Positions 44,740 to 55,792 of a stretch of 64,000 bases of DNA are shown here, in pieces (position 1 is the stretch's first letter; each line of letters opens with the position of its first letter). Origin of the DNA: Thozetella sp. PMI_491 (taxonomy: Eukaryota > Ascomycota > Sordariomycetes > Chaetosphaeriales > Chaetosphaeriaceae); assembly GCA_021432635.1 (NCBI GenBank), contig MU270027.1, forward strand, positions 496,001 through 560,000. Reading direction: 5' to 3'. A program made the translations under genes and the position numbers. A model generated the notes under the pieces. The model was not told the origin of the DNA. It saw only the letters and a list, made by a program, of their open reading frames with translations, and did no database searches.

Positions 44740-47277
44740 CTAACCCTTCCTGGTCCGCTCCTTCTCCCGCGCAAGCTTTTTGAAGAAGACATTCTGGCTC
44801 TGATTGCCACCCTTCTTCTTGAGGCTCTTGTTGGCCGCTTTGTTCTGCTCAATATAGGCCATGTCTTGGCCTCCACTGAGCTCGCCCAGCGTTCCGGCTG
44901 TCCGGCGCACGGCAGCCTTCTTCCGCCCGCGGCCCTTGGCACGTCCGAAGAGATCATCCGTCTCGACCTCTTCCTCGGGTCCCTTCTCGTTCTCAACGAG
45001 GGTCTTCTGGAGAAGTTCACGGCGCTCTTGGGCTGTGGCGAACGCCAGGTCGGGGGTCTTTTCAATGTTGGCGAGCTGCGTTATTACCTTGAAGGCGTAG
45101 CCTTGGTCGACAAGGAAGGCCTGCCGTTTGGAAGAGTAATACATCTCCTGCGTGTCCTTAGACACGAGAGAATAGAAGAAGGCGTTGAAACCCTCATCGT
45201 TCCTTCGCTTCGCCCTCAGGATGCGCCCTAGTCTCTGCGCCTCTTGACGACGCGAACCGAAATGGGAGGAAATCTGGATGAGACAGGTCGCCTCGGGAAG
45301 ATCGAGGGAGGTATCGCCAATCTTGGAGAGGAACAAGGTGTTCACTCGCGGGTTGAACTGGAAATTTTGCAATACCTGCATACGTTCCTGCTGGCCCGTG
45401 CCCCCATAGATGAACACCTTGTTGAGCTTGAGGGCGTACTGCTTGAGTGAGTATAGCTCATCCGAGAACACAATGATCTTATCCCCGCGCGCCTCATGGT
45501 AGTTGATGAGATACTGGCAAGCCTGGAACTTGCGCGGGTTCATGGCATACAAAGTACGCTTCATGCGTGACGGGGCGCGTAGGTACTCGTCGTAGAACTC
45601 GGTGGGCATTGGGCACCAGACTTCGGCGCACTGCACCTTGGCAATATGTCCTTGTTGGGACAGCTCCATCCAGTTGGCCTCGTATAGCTTTGGGCCGATC
45701 AGAAAGTTCAGGTGGGAGATTTTGTCGTCCTCACGCAACAGCGTTGCCGTAAGGCCGAGCTTGGAGTGCGACTTGATTGAGGAAATGACTCGCCGGAAGA
45801 CCTCGGCCGGTGTGACGTGGACCTCATCTAGAAGCATCAGGCCCCATTCTCGACTCTTCAAAAAGTCCATCATCTTCTTGGAGTCGTGCGCACGCTCTCG
45901 CGTGCTCGACACCATGGTGTAAGTTGTAACGATAATGCCAGTGCTGCCAGAAAACTTGTTCTTGCTCTCGGCGGTAAAGATGGCGATGTTCTCCTCACCG
46001 ATGTTCGACCACTTGAGGAATTCATTGCGCCACTGAACGACTGACATGGAGCTAGTGCAAAGGACAATGACGCCTTTCTTGATGGTGCAGGCAGCGGTGA
46101 TGCCAACGAGTGTCTTGCCGGCGCCACACGGCAGGACGATCAGGCCACTTTTTGCTCGACCGTTACCGAACATCTTGCTGAGGCTCTTCTCCTGGTATGG
46201 TCGGATTTGGGTGTTGGGCTGGAGGTCGATATCAAGGGTAGGGTTCACGTCGTCATTTCGGAAATCGTACTCTTCGAGGATGGGATACCCAAGGTCTAAA
46301 CACCGTTTCTGGACCGTTTCGACGTGAATGTCCTCAATCTCAAACGCATGAACTGCTTCCTTATCGTCGTCGTCATCATCATCCTCCGCCAGAGCGCCAT
46401 AGAGCGCAGAGGGTGCGCTTCCTTCCGCTTGTTCACCCGCCTTCTTATCACCTGGTTGGATGCCGGCCTGCTTGGCACCAGCAGCGTTCTGCGTACCAGG
46501 AATGACCAAGCCTCCCATAGTCGGCGCATAAGACGTGGTGACGTCCCTAGACGAGCCCTGAACACGGAGCTTGCCGATGACCTCATCTCGGAGGAGCTTC
46601 TGCAGCAGATCGGCATCTACGCTCTCTACAAAGTACTTGTTGTGCTTCAAGACCAGCTTGACTTTGCCGTAGCTCTTGGTGCACGACTCGATAAAGTTGC
46701 GGATGCTATCTGGGAGGGGGGTCTTCAAGAACCTGTCGAGCGTGTTGATGATGTCGCTCGGATGGAGGCCGACAGAGACCGCCGCATAGAGACTATGCGT
46801 CGTCAACTTGTACTCGTGAAGGAACGCGGGCCGAGACTTCGGCTCGGCGATGGTGATGAGGAAGTCGGTCGCCTGCTCCGACAGTGGGTTAAAACGCTCA
46901 AGCACGATGGTTCCTCGCTCGGGGTCAATCCACATTGGCCGGTTCTGGTGGTCTGGTTTGAGATGGAGGTACGTGAAGTCGTTCTTGCCAAAATAGGCGG
47001 ATGCGGCGTCGCGGTGGATTCCCTTTTGCTTGTGCTGAAACCGGCTGCTCGTGATCTCCCAGCTGTTCACAAACTGATCGCCCTCTCGTGCGTATTCAAT
47101 CTCCTTCTCCCTCTGCACCTCGCTGATTTCCTCGTCGACGTCGTCCTCTCCATCCGACATCATGGAGCTATCGAGGCTGCGCGGCGTCCCGGGGCCTGGC
47201 GTCGAAAGAGCAGAGTTCTTTCCGGCTTTGGCTATGCCTGCGGCGCCCGCGGGCGCAACCTTTCGCTTCGGCGCCAT
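44740..47277 (-). CDS. ssl2: TFIIH DNA helicase XPB/Ssl2 (Rad25)
   Basis: Single exon, 845 aa, about the family's usual length. Walker A is [13 protein letters not shown] (about residue 386), the DEVH box is [12 protein letters not shown] (about 482), the XPB-specific RED motif follows in [11 protein letters not shown] (about 515), and motif VI is [12 protein letters not shown]. The N-terminal damage-recognition domain ([18 protein letters not shown]-like region) is present, with a polyaspartate run at about residue 305. The C-terminus is Lys/Arg-rich. XPB is the 3'-5' translocase of TFIIH that opens promoters and works in nucleotide excision repair. It is divergent from the CHY zinc-finger gene with 309 nt between starts. 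The absence of introns in 2.5 kb contrasts with the neighbouring genes. Confidence 0.97.
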   Translation of the reverse strand: MAPKRKVAPAGAAGIAKAGKNSALSTPGPGTPRSLDSSMMSDGEDDVDEEISEVQREKEIEYAREGDQFVNSWEITSSRFQHKQKGIHRDAASAYFGKNDFTYLHLKPDHQNRPMWIDPERGTIVLERFNPLSEQATDFLITIAEPKSRPAFLHEYKLTTHSLYAAVSVGLHPSDIINTLDRFLKTPLPDSIRNFIESCTKSYGKVKLVLKHNKYFVESVDADLLQKLLRDEVIGKLRVQGSSRDVTTSYAPTMGGLVIPGTQNAAGAKQAGIQPGDKKAGEQAEGSAPSALYGALAEDDDDDDDKEAVHAFEIEDIHVETVQKRCLDLGYPILEEYDFRNDDVNPTLDIDLQPNTQIRPYQEKSLSKMFGNGRAKSGLIVLPCGAGKTLVGITAACTIKKGVIVLCTSSMSVVQWRNEFLKWSNIGEENIAIFTAESKNKFSGSTGIIVTTYTMVSSTRERAHDSKKMMDFLKSREWGLMLLDEVHVTPAEVFRRVISSIKSHSKLGLTATLLREDDKISHLNFLIGPKLYEANWMELSQQGHIAKVQCAEVWCPMPTEFYDEYLRAPSRMKRTLYAMNPRKFQACQYLINYHEARGDKIIVFSDELYSLKQYALKLNKVFIYGGTGQQERMQVLQNFQFNPRVNTLFLSKIGDTSLDLPEATCLIQISSHFGSRRQEAQRLGRILRAKRRNDEGFNAFFYSLVSKDTQEMYYSSKRQAFLVDQGYAFKVITQLANIEKTPDLAFATAQERRELLQKTLVENEKGPEEEVETDDLFGRAKGRGRKKAAVRRTAGTLGELSGGQDMAYIEQNKAANKSLKKKGGNQSQNVFFKKLAREKERTRKG

Positions 47278-47586
47278 AGGTAGTTGTCACGCTCTGTGTC
47301 GAGACACCTGTAGTGAGGGAAGGTGCTCGGAGGATGGAAGAATCTCGATGAGGGTGGCGCTGCCAGGCGGCTTAAGCAGCCAGTAAGGCTAGTTAATGTT
47401 AGCGTTGGATGACTCAAGGCTGCAAGGCTTATCTAATCGAAGCTTGTTGAACGATGCTTGTCACATTGGAAACCCCACCAAGAATTTGTTCCCCTTCATC
47501 GTCAGAGAAAGCTTCCATTGCCCACCCAGCCAGCCAGTCAAAATATAAACGTACACATCGGGGCTATTTCCTTGTATACCATAGCC
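47278..47586. promoter_or_regulatory. Divergent promoter, ssl2 / CHY zinc-finger gene
   Basis: 309 nt between the two start codons, holding both promoters. No other feature seen. Confidence 0.55.
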
Positions 47587-48077
47587 ATGTGGTAAGGCTG
47601 CTGCCACCTCGTCATGTCCTCCGCTAAAATCATACTGCAGCAAGCATATTTTGAACGCACAAGTCTCGATCCGGTCGCCATGCTGTATGCGCTCTCACCC
47701 ACCCCACTCGTCTCACTGCAGTCGTCTAGAGACCTCGGCGCGCTAAGGCTCCAGCAGGCAAGAAGTGGTTTGACTGTGTAGAGTGTCACGCGGAACAGGA
47801 GAGCCACGCTCTCCTGCAGAAGTTTGAAATGATTTTCGCTTGCAAGAAGTGCAAGAAGTGCTTCCGTAAGGACGCGAAGGAATTCGAGGAGGCTGACGAA
47901 TACTGCCCCCACTGCGATAACCACTTTGTTATCGACGCCGTCGTGCCCAAGCCGGCGATTTCTGTCGAGGGAGCAGATACCAGGGTGGACAGCAGGATGA
48001 TCAAGGACGAGCGCGTCAAGGCCAAGTCGCAGCAGACGATATTCGACCCTGACGTTGATGCCGACAAGCTCGGATGA
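47587..48077 (+). CDS. CHY-type zinc-finger protein
   Basis: Three exons: 47587-47591 (only ATGTG), 47641-47684 (44 nt) and 47758-48077. Phases close to give 122 aa: MCKHILNAQVSIRSPCCKKW then FDCVECHAEQESH, FACKKCKKCFRK and ADEYCPHCDNHFVIDAVV. The Cys/His spacing is that of the CHY zinc finger. The tiny first exon is inferred because the second exon needs two upstream bases to restore the family start MCKH, and ATGTG followed by GTAAGG supplies exactly that. The introns are 49 and 73 nt. Small fungal proteins of this family are cytosolic or mitochondrial and poorly characterised; yeast Hot13 acts in intermembrane-space redox, but equivalence is not shown. The family is confident, the function is not. 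Confidence 0.85.
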
Positions 48078-48404
48078 GACAAGCTTGGCCAGCGATGGTT
48101 GGATCCTCAGGCGTCACGGGAGCCACTGGCGAGAGGCTACAGGCATCGGACACTCACCCATCCAATCTGACCCCCAAGGCCACACGGCGCATCACGAGAA
48201 ACGAAGAATACCCGGGTCGATGACAGGAGCACCCCAGCTCTGTTTTAGGGCTTCAGCTCTGCTTCAGAGAATAGTAGCGTCCTTTTGGCCATACACTACC
48301 TAATACTACATGTACACCGGCCCCGTTGCCCATCGAACATGTCCCGTGCCCATCTATCGCAGAGTGACGTCGAACTCCGTCCTAGGAGCGCCTGGATTCC
48401 CTCT
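48078..48404. other. Convergent spacer, CHY gene / PRE6
   Basis: 3' regions of both genes. No open frame or motif of note. Confidence 0.5.
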
Positions 48405-49487
48405 CTACTGGTCGCCAGACTCGTCCTGGCCCCTGGTCAGTATGGCGGCGCTGCCAGTGCCGGGGGTCCGGCCTGTCTTCTTCTTGGCAGCTTCCTCCTG
48501 CTTCTCCTGCTCGATGTTCTTGACGTAGCTCTCAATGTCCTCGACTGGCAGCATCTCGATCGTCTTGTTGGGGGCCATGATGGCAATCTCGATGTTTTTC
48601 GCTCCCGTCTGCACGACCTCCAGCAGCGACTTGATTGCCAGCCGAATGGTCGCCTCGCGATCCATGTCCTCCTTGTAGTTGCGCTCCAGGAACTCGCGGA
48701 CAGTCTTGCTCGATCGGCCGATGGCGTTGGCTTTCCTGCGTAGTGTTAGTCGCGCAGCCCTAGCCATTATCTCTAAGACGGGGAGGGCACTTGGGGAGAG
48801 AAGGGTGGGAAGAAAGAGAGGAAAGAGGCTGACCATGCGGAGTAGATCCCGGAAGGCTCGGTCTGGTAGAGTCTGGGGGTGGTGCTGCCCTTGTCGAAGC
48901 CAACGATGAGGGTGCTGATACCGAATGGCCGGACACCACCGCTCTGTGTGTATCGTTGCTGAACGCCGGCAACATACTTTGTGATGTATTCAATCGTGAC
49001 AGGATCCTCGAGGTTCAGGCGATGTGACTGTGCTTCTAATCGGGCCTTGTCGACGAGAATGCGGGCGTCGGCGTTCAGTCCGGCGAAGGCGAGGCAGACA
49101 TGGCTATCGACCAGGCCGATCTTGGATGGGGTGATTCGCGTGTCTTGGAGTTTCATGGCGGACCGCTTCTCGCATCCAAGGACCACGATGTCCTTGCCCT
49201 TCACGCCGACCGCACATGTGCCTAATGGTGGGTTAGTCCCGGCCGCCTAGGCTCATCATCGCCGCATAACAAACGCGTACCTCTCTTGACAGCTTCGCCG
49301 GCGTACTCAACCTGGAAGACGTGTCCATCAGGACTGTTATACCGAGTTAGATGGACTCAACGCAGCGGCATGGGCGGGAAGGAGACGGACCTGAAGACTG
49401 TAGGTGCAAGGCAATTAGCAAGGCAACAAACGTCACGGCAGGAGATATCAACTCACCTGAGAGGGCTCGATCGTATCCCGACGCCAT
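48405..49487 (-). CDS. pre6: 20S proteasome subunit alpha type-7 (alpha4, PRE6)
   Basis: Five exons: 49487-49457, 49397-49391 (7 nt), 49333-49281, 49221-48834 and 48735-48405, giving 269 aa. The alpha-subunit signature is split over the first three exons: [31 protein letters not shown]. Then come [55 protein letters not shown] and [19 protein letters not shown], typical of alpha4. The C-terminal tail after [12 protein letters not shown] is longer than in yeast. Alpha subunits form the gated outer rings of the core particle. The 7-nt exon (TCTTCAG) is needed to keep phase and to supply Val-Phe-Ser; skipping it would frameshift. The last intron has a CTAAC branch site. Confidence 0.95.
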
Positions 49488-49928
49488 TATTGTAGAAAAT
49501 TTCTGCGCGTTATGAGGTGAGTTTTCCGGCCAGAATTGAGATTGTTGCAAAGCTGAGTGCTGGATTGGGTTTTCGGGTTGACGTTGATCGAAGCTGCAAG
49601 CAAGGGACGTGTGAGGCAACAGCTCTTACGAAAGCTCTCTGGCGGCCTTGTTGCAGGCAGGAGCTGCGAGCTGAGCTTGGACCCGCCGGTGCTGCTAGCC
49701 GCGCACTAAGCTTCTAGTGTGGCTGATGATGACAGCTGTTGCCAGCTGTCATTTCGGTTATGCCCTCAGCGGGAAGCCGGGTAGTGCCTGCCAGGAACGG
49801 AGCTCTGAGGACGAAGTCGGAGCCGGTGGATGTAAATTTAAGCCCATCCAGCATTCCTAGGGCGAGAGATTCCCAGGACAGTCTCAAGTGTAGCTGTACG
49901 GTTCGACTAAGAGCTATTATCGCGCAGC
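49488..49928. promoter_or_regulatory. Divergent promoter, pre6 / dld2
   Basis: 441 nt between divergent starts. I looked for but did not see an exact proteasome-associated control element (GGTGGCAAA) here. GC-balanced, no open frame of note. Confidence 0.5.
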
Positions 49929-51661
49929 ATGTCTTCACGCTCCTCTGTTGTGCCTAAGCTGAGGCGGATGGCCGGTCGTTCGACGGCCTCTGTGAGTACA
50001 CGGGCGGCAGTACAGTCGGCTTCTTCGCTCACACACTTCACACGCCGAGCCTTCACTACATCCCCTCGCGCGAGGCTCTTCGCCCCCTCCCTCGTGCGTC
50101 ACGCCCAGTTCACGGCCGACAAGTATCCGGAGCTGAAGAGGGACAGGCGATTCAATGAGCTCACGGCCGAGCATGTTCGCTATTTCAAGGAGCTGCTAGG
50201 CACTGCCTCGGCGGTGCTGGACGGCGTGTCCGGTGCCACAACAGCCGACGATTTAGAACCATTCAATGAAGACTGGATGCGCAAGTACCGTGGCAAGGGC
50301 AAGCTGGTGCTGAAGCCCGGCACCACGGAGGAGGTCAGCGAGATCCTCAAGTATTGCAACAGCAACATGTTGGCCGTCGTCCCACAGGGCGGCAATACCG
50401 GCCTCGTCGGGGGCTCTGTCCCGGTCTTCGACGAGATTATTCTCAGCACCAGCCGCATGAACAAGATTCTAGAATTTGACGAAGTCAGCGGCACCCTGGT
50501 CGTGGAAGCCGGCTGCATTCTCGAGATCGCCGACCAGTTTCTCTCCGAGAAGGGCTATATCTTTCCCCTCGACCTGGGGGCGAAAGGATCGTGCCAGATA
50601 GGAGGGAACGTGTCGACCAATGCCGGCGGCCTACGGCTCCTACGATACGGTAGCTTGCATGGCAGTGTACTGGGGCTCGAGGCTGTGCTGGCCGATGGCA
50701 CAGTTGTGGATGACCTCTCCCGGCTGCGCAAGAATAACACTGGCTACGACCTGAAGCAGCTATTCATTGGAGGAGAGGGCACGCTTGGTGTGATTACCAA
50801 GGTCTCCGTCCAATGCCCCCAGCGCTCTCAGGCCAAGAATGTGGCCTTTTTCGGCCTAGAATCGTTCGAGCAGGTTCAGCAGGCATTCCGCCAGGCCAAG
50901 ATCCAACTGTCCGAGATCCTCTCCGCATTCGAGCTCATGGACGAGCGGTCTCAGCGCATCGTTCACGACGTCACCAAGAACAAGCGGCCTCTGGAGGGCG
51001 AATATCCCTTCTATTGCCTGATCGAGACAAGCGGCTCGAACGCTGACCATGACGGCGAGAAGCTCCAATCATTTCTGGAGGACGTCATGGAGCAGGGCAT
51101 TGTGTTGGACGGGACCTTGGCCCAGGATGAGACCCAAATCAAGGCTCTGTGGGGCTGGCGCGAGGGCATTACCGAGTCCCTGGGTTCGCTGGGTCCCGTG
51201 TACAAGTATGATGTATCGATTCCCCTGAAGGAACTATACCAGATGGTGGAGGACACGCGGGCTCGGGTCGAGGCAGCCGGACTACTTGGCGAAACTGACG
51301 AGCACCCGGTTCGGGACGTCGTCGGCTATGGGCACATGGGAGATTCCAATCTGCACCTCAACGTGTCGACCCGGCGCTACGACGAACGGGTCGAGAAGGT
51401 GCTCGAACCTTTTGTCTACGAGTGGATTGCTAAGCGACAGGGCAGCATCAGTGCCGAGCACGGCTTGGGCCTGGCAAAGAAGAAGTACATTGGTTACAGC
51501 CGCAGCGAGACCATGATTGGCTTGATGAAGCAAATCAAGCAACTCTACGATCCGGTGAGCCTCCCACGCCATCCTCTACCCCCATTACAAGGATACAAGT
51601 AGCCTCATGTACTAACCACCAATGGCAGAACGGCATTATGAACCCATACAAATACATCTGA
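49929..51661 (+). CDS. dld2: FAD-linked D-2-hydroxyglutarate / D-lactate dehydrogenase, mitochondrial
   Basis: Exon 1 (49929-51554) plus a 33-nt final exon (51629-51661) give 552 aa; the last exon supplies the family end NGIMNPYKYI. The N-terminus (KLRRMAGRSTASVSTRAAVQ to FTTSPRARLF) is a presequence. The FAD-binding domain has VVPQGGNTGLVGGSVPVFDE and CQIGGNVSTNAGGLRLLRYG, and the C-terminal FAD-oxidase domain has the metal-ligand motifs GYGHMGDSNLHLNV and SAEHGLGLAKK. The set matches the D2HGDH/Dld2 group, which oxidises D-2-hydroxyglutarate to 2-oxoglutarate. D-lactate activity is possible; sequence alone does not settle the preference. Stopping at the exon 1 reading frame would give a wrong C-terminus. 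Confidence 0.93.
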
Positions 51662-54034
51662 TGGTGCTATTATCTGGCGGCATACGGGCGGAGGCAGAGT
51701 TTAAAGAGGCAGAGGGTGCGAGGGAGCGAGAGAGAAAATGGCCGAATAGAAGAGACTGGGAGCACAGGATTGCCAGGCTATTTTTGACGGTTTTTGCATT
51801 GGATTGGAGCTTCTACATACACCGTGTTCGGGCGGCTTCCCGATTTGTATATATTCGCCGACAACCTCTGTGAGCCTCCCGCTTCTCTGGCCGCCTTCCC
51901 GCCTCCGTCGGTCAGCCCTGTGGAGACTGTACTACCAGCGATGCAACAACACTTTCGGGTCCTCGGCGATGCCAATAGACCACAAAAAAAAAGATTGCGA
52001 TGGATGCAAGGCTGCGCCGAACGGCGAATTCGAATCCGAGAACGACCCCTAGCGGCCCGTCGCTTTCCACGCCCCACGGATTTCCGCATGCCTTATTACC
52101 GATGGGCAAGTGTATGCTAGACACAATTAACGCGACTGGGCGGTTCATTGGCGAAGGCAATGGAACTTGCGGCTGTGCCGGGTGCTTATTTAACTGACTA
52201 TCGGCCTCTCATTGGGTATCATCCGAACGCCTCCGAGCGGTCAAATCAGCGGTGCATCGGCGCAGTCCAGGGTTGCGGATGGTTGCGTATCCCAACGGCT
52301 GAGGATACAGGGCATGCTCAGGCGAGCCAGGGAAACCCCCTCACCAGGAGCCTAGCGGCCTTCTTTGGGCTTCTTTGCCCCTTTCTCTTGTGTCACCAGA
52401 AGGGGGCCGTCGTGGTGGCATGGACCAGTGATGAGCCGCAAAGCGGCATGCATGACCACGGAATGAGCCCGCTGGCCATAAGCGTCACCCCTCCCCCCCG
52501 GGGGCGCTACTTAGCTGCAGCCCTACAGTAGGGCAGAGCAAGGCTCCCATCCACTCTCGCGCCGGTGTCCACCCCAACAAAGTCCCCCAGTTCCAGTCCC
52601 AAGCGCTGGGAAGACTGCAGGTTACTGCAGCCCGATTTCTGACCTGCCTGTAACTCACCCAGCCCACCACCACCTTCTCTGAAAACTCCTCATCTGGCCC
52701 CGCCGATCTTTCGGTATTCATCCGGTGAGGAGGCAGACCTTGTCCTGTCTTGGGGGAGGTGCTGCTCTGACCACGAGCCTGCAGGCCCAGCCCATAGGCG
52801 CCCTCGGCCAGGTCAGGCTGTCCCCTCCACCCCCTTCCCTTCCGTCATCCTAGGCGGCGGCGGCAAGTTTGGCCACCTGCGTACGACGCCCGTGGCTCCC
52901 TGCTAGGTACTTGTTCCCCAGTGCCATCTGCAGCACATCGGAAGCTTGCGGCCGGTGGGGATAAGCGGGTGCCCAGGCGTAAGCACCTCTCCTACCTTAG
53001 CCCACCCTTCGCTCCATCCCCACCCGGGACCGAGTGTGCCCTTGAATGTGCCCTTTTGGTGGCCATCTGTCATCCAGGGGGTGGGTGACAGAAGGCTGCG
53101 GACGGTGAGGGCCCCCCATGTCCTTCCCCCCCCTTCAAAATGGCTCCGGAACGGGGCCGCTGAATGGGACGATGACGAGATGAGGCTGGATCTAATTCAA
53201 CCCCTTGGTATCGCAGCCCATCCGAGTCCCGAGTAGCCAAATCAGAGCCTTTTCCTGTCTGCCGGGTCAGGGCTGGCAATGTCCGCTCCCTCGGCACTGA
53301 ACCCTACCTAGCGGGATACTGAAGGCTATTCGCTGCCGAGCCCTGTCATGGGTTCCTGCGAGGACGGCGAGGACTTGCCCAGTTTGATTATATCTTTCTT
53401 GCAGCAGGATCTGCCCATGCTCCCACGTTCCGCCATCGCAGTGAAGCGTCATAACGGCTCCCTCTTCCAACACAGCACGCCCGCACACACCCACACTCAT
53501 ACACACTTGCCGGTTTGCAGTGGTGTTTCTGTGCGCGTATACCGTATGCGTGTGCCCTGTCTCCCCCTCCCCCTCCCAGGCTTTCCCCACCCCCCCCTGC
53601 TGCCCTCCCGCTTGCAGCTGGTATTTCTGGAATCCAAGCGTGCGTGAGTAGTGTGTATTAATGTGCGTGGCGTGTGGGCGTGGGCGTGTGTGTGTGTGCG
53701 TGTGCGTGTGAGAGAGAGAGTGTGTGTGTGTTGTGCCCTCCCACTCCCTATTCTCACTTGGTGCGGTGGCTTGTTTCTCCTTAACTGCATGTAGATCGCC
53801 TGGCCTTGGGCCCTCTTCCCCTCCCGCACCTCGACCGCTTCACCTGGATTTGTAAGGCATCCCTCGTGGCGCCGACTCCCGCTTGTGGCTGCTACTTGCT
53901 TGATACCCAACCCCCCCCCCGGCCCTCTTCTACCATTATTTTCGCTCGCTGCATATACCCGCCGGCCATGCCCGCGAGCCTCGCGACGCGTGGGCGCACC
54001 GAGTTTTAACAGGCACCGAATCCCGCTCACAACC
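51662..54034. other. 2.4-kb spacer upstream of Zn2Cys6 gene
   Basis: No recognisable gene. It contains runs of C/T, a CA/TG-rich region (about 53,480-53,735) and a TAGGTACTT motif near 52,903. It may be a long regulatory region for the transcription factor gene. Confidence 0.5.
53661..53733. repeat. TG/GA-rich microsatellite
   Basis: Impure TG dinucleotide runs interrupted by GC and GA units, about 300 nt upstream of the Zn2Cys6 start codon. A complementary CA run lies at about 53,484-53,506, so the two could pair weakly as an inverted repeat. Confidence 0.7.
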
Positions 54035-55792
54035 ATGGTGGGCGTCCCGGGGAAATACAAAGGCTGCAACACTTGCCGACTGCGTAGGGTCAAGGTGAGA
54101 GACCCTGGGTTCCGTTCCTCGGTATCGACGGCGAGGAAGACGAAGATGGGCCAAACCGTGCTGACCCCCATCGGCATTAGTGTGATAACGAGAGGCCCTT
54201 TTGCAGGAAGTGTGTTGACAGCGGTCGCGAATGCGCCGGATATGAACGTGAAACGGTCTTCATCATCGGCACTATCGAGGATGGAGGCCGTTGCTCATCC
54301 CACCCTCCCCGGGTGGTAAAGTCCAAAAGAACCAAGGCCCAGGCAGCAGCGAAGACGCCCGAGATGGATGAAAAGTCAGAACTTGTACCCCTTGAGCCGT
54401 TACGGCCTGCCTGGGATGACTTGATCGCTGTGTCGGCTTACGATAGGCGGTTCCGGGTTCAGTTGGCGACCCTCCAGACGAACCTCCAGGGCCTCGCCCG
54501 GGCCCAGGGTGGTGGTGAGGACGGCGGCAGGTTCAGATTTGCCCGGTTTCCTGCCTACGAGCCTCGCGATGTTCGGCCTCTGGTGGAAGAGAAGGAGTTC
54601 GAACTCAGATCACAAGCTCTAGTACATCTGTCCCCTGTCCAGGAAACCTTGAACGAGGTGGACGGTACGATCAAGAGAACAGAGAGTATCTGTGTGTTTC
54701 TCTATGATGTAAGCTAACTACGAGACTTGCGGGATGGACGATGCGTTGCTGACGGTCGCGGTCTCCCTTAGCATAACAACTCGGTGCTCTTCGGCAACCA
54801 GGCGCCCTGGAGAGACCCAGCGGCGCAGGGCAACCTTGTGAGGCAACAAGGGCCTGAGAGCTACCGCAGCTTCCCGAACCACCACTTCTTCGTTCGTGTC
54901 TACCGGCCCAATGCCGTACGTTGGTTGCTATACGGGCAGGGGGCGAGAGCATCCAGTCCCGCCAACTCCCAACTTCCTTCTGGGCGGCAGCTAACGCTAG
55001 AGGCAGATATGTGCTGCGCTCCTGAACCGGAAGCCTTTATTCCTTTCAGCACCAGAGTGGACGACAACACCTTGGGAGTCCCACCCAAAGTCCTTCTTCG
55101 ACCAACTCTTCGACATCATCGTCCTCCTGCCAACTGTCTTCGCTAACGCCGACCGCATCTTCCCCCACGATCCGACCACGCAACGAAGGATGGTGGCGCA
55201 GGACATCCTAAGTACTTGCATCCCGCTCGATAGACAGTTTGACGAGTGGTTCGCGGCCGTAAACCCACATGGCGGCACGCACCAGCCGACTGTCTTCTGG
55301 GTAGAAGATGCCTCATCGTCCCCGCATGCCCAGATTCCCTTCGCCGACACCTTCGCCTTCGTCGACGGACTCCACGCGCTCATGTTCATCTACTACTGGA
55401 CTGCGCTGGTCATCTTCTACCCGTGCATCTCGGCCCTGCACGAGACCATCTTCCAACCCGTGGTCGATGCCTTCCCGCAGGTGTATCCCAACCTTCCCGC
55501 CCACCTCCAGGCGGTCGACCCGATGCGGTACTCCGCCAAGGAGGTACGCGAGCTGGCGGCCAACGTCTGCCGCAGCCTTGACTATGCTCTCAACGCTACA
55601 GTGCAGCCGGATATGCTGGTGACCCCCTTGTTTGTGGTCGAGGAGTTTTACCGCGAGATTAACTCGGCCTCTGGCGACGGGCAGCTAGAGCTCATGTGGT
55701 GCGAGGCCTTCCGCCACCGGTTGGCGGCGAAGGGCCAAGACATTGCGGACGTGGTGCAGGGAAGAGGGTGGCAGTACCTAGCGAACTGGTGA
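54035..55792 (+). CDS. Zn(II)2Cys6 fungal transcription factor
   Basis: Four exons: 54035-54094, 54181-54708, 54772-54915 and 55007-55792, giving 505 aa. The first splice completes the binuclear cluster: CNTCRLRRVK-CDNERPFCRKCVDSGREC, i.e. C-x2-C-x6-C-x5/6-C-x2-C-x6-C, beginning at residue 11. A basic linker follows (VVKSKRTKAQAAAK). The remaining 400 residues are helical and match the usual 'fungal-specific TF' C-terminal region (DUF3468-like), with blocks such as FADTFAFVDGLHALMFIYYW and LAANVCRSLDYAL. No classical coiled coil is obvious. Targets are unknown, and no biosynthetic cluster is visible beside it. It is isolated by 2.4 and 3.0 kb of spacer, which fits a regulator with long promoters. 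Confidence 0.9.

Noticed and set aside
46324-47283. 319-codon plus-strand frame opposite XPB
   Set aside because: Shadow of the helicase gene; no independent motif.
53480-53735. CA and TG runs as a possible CRISPR-like or telomere-like array
   Set aside because: They are impure dinucleotide microsatellites without spacers or telomere units.
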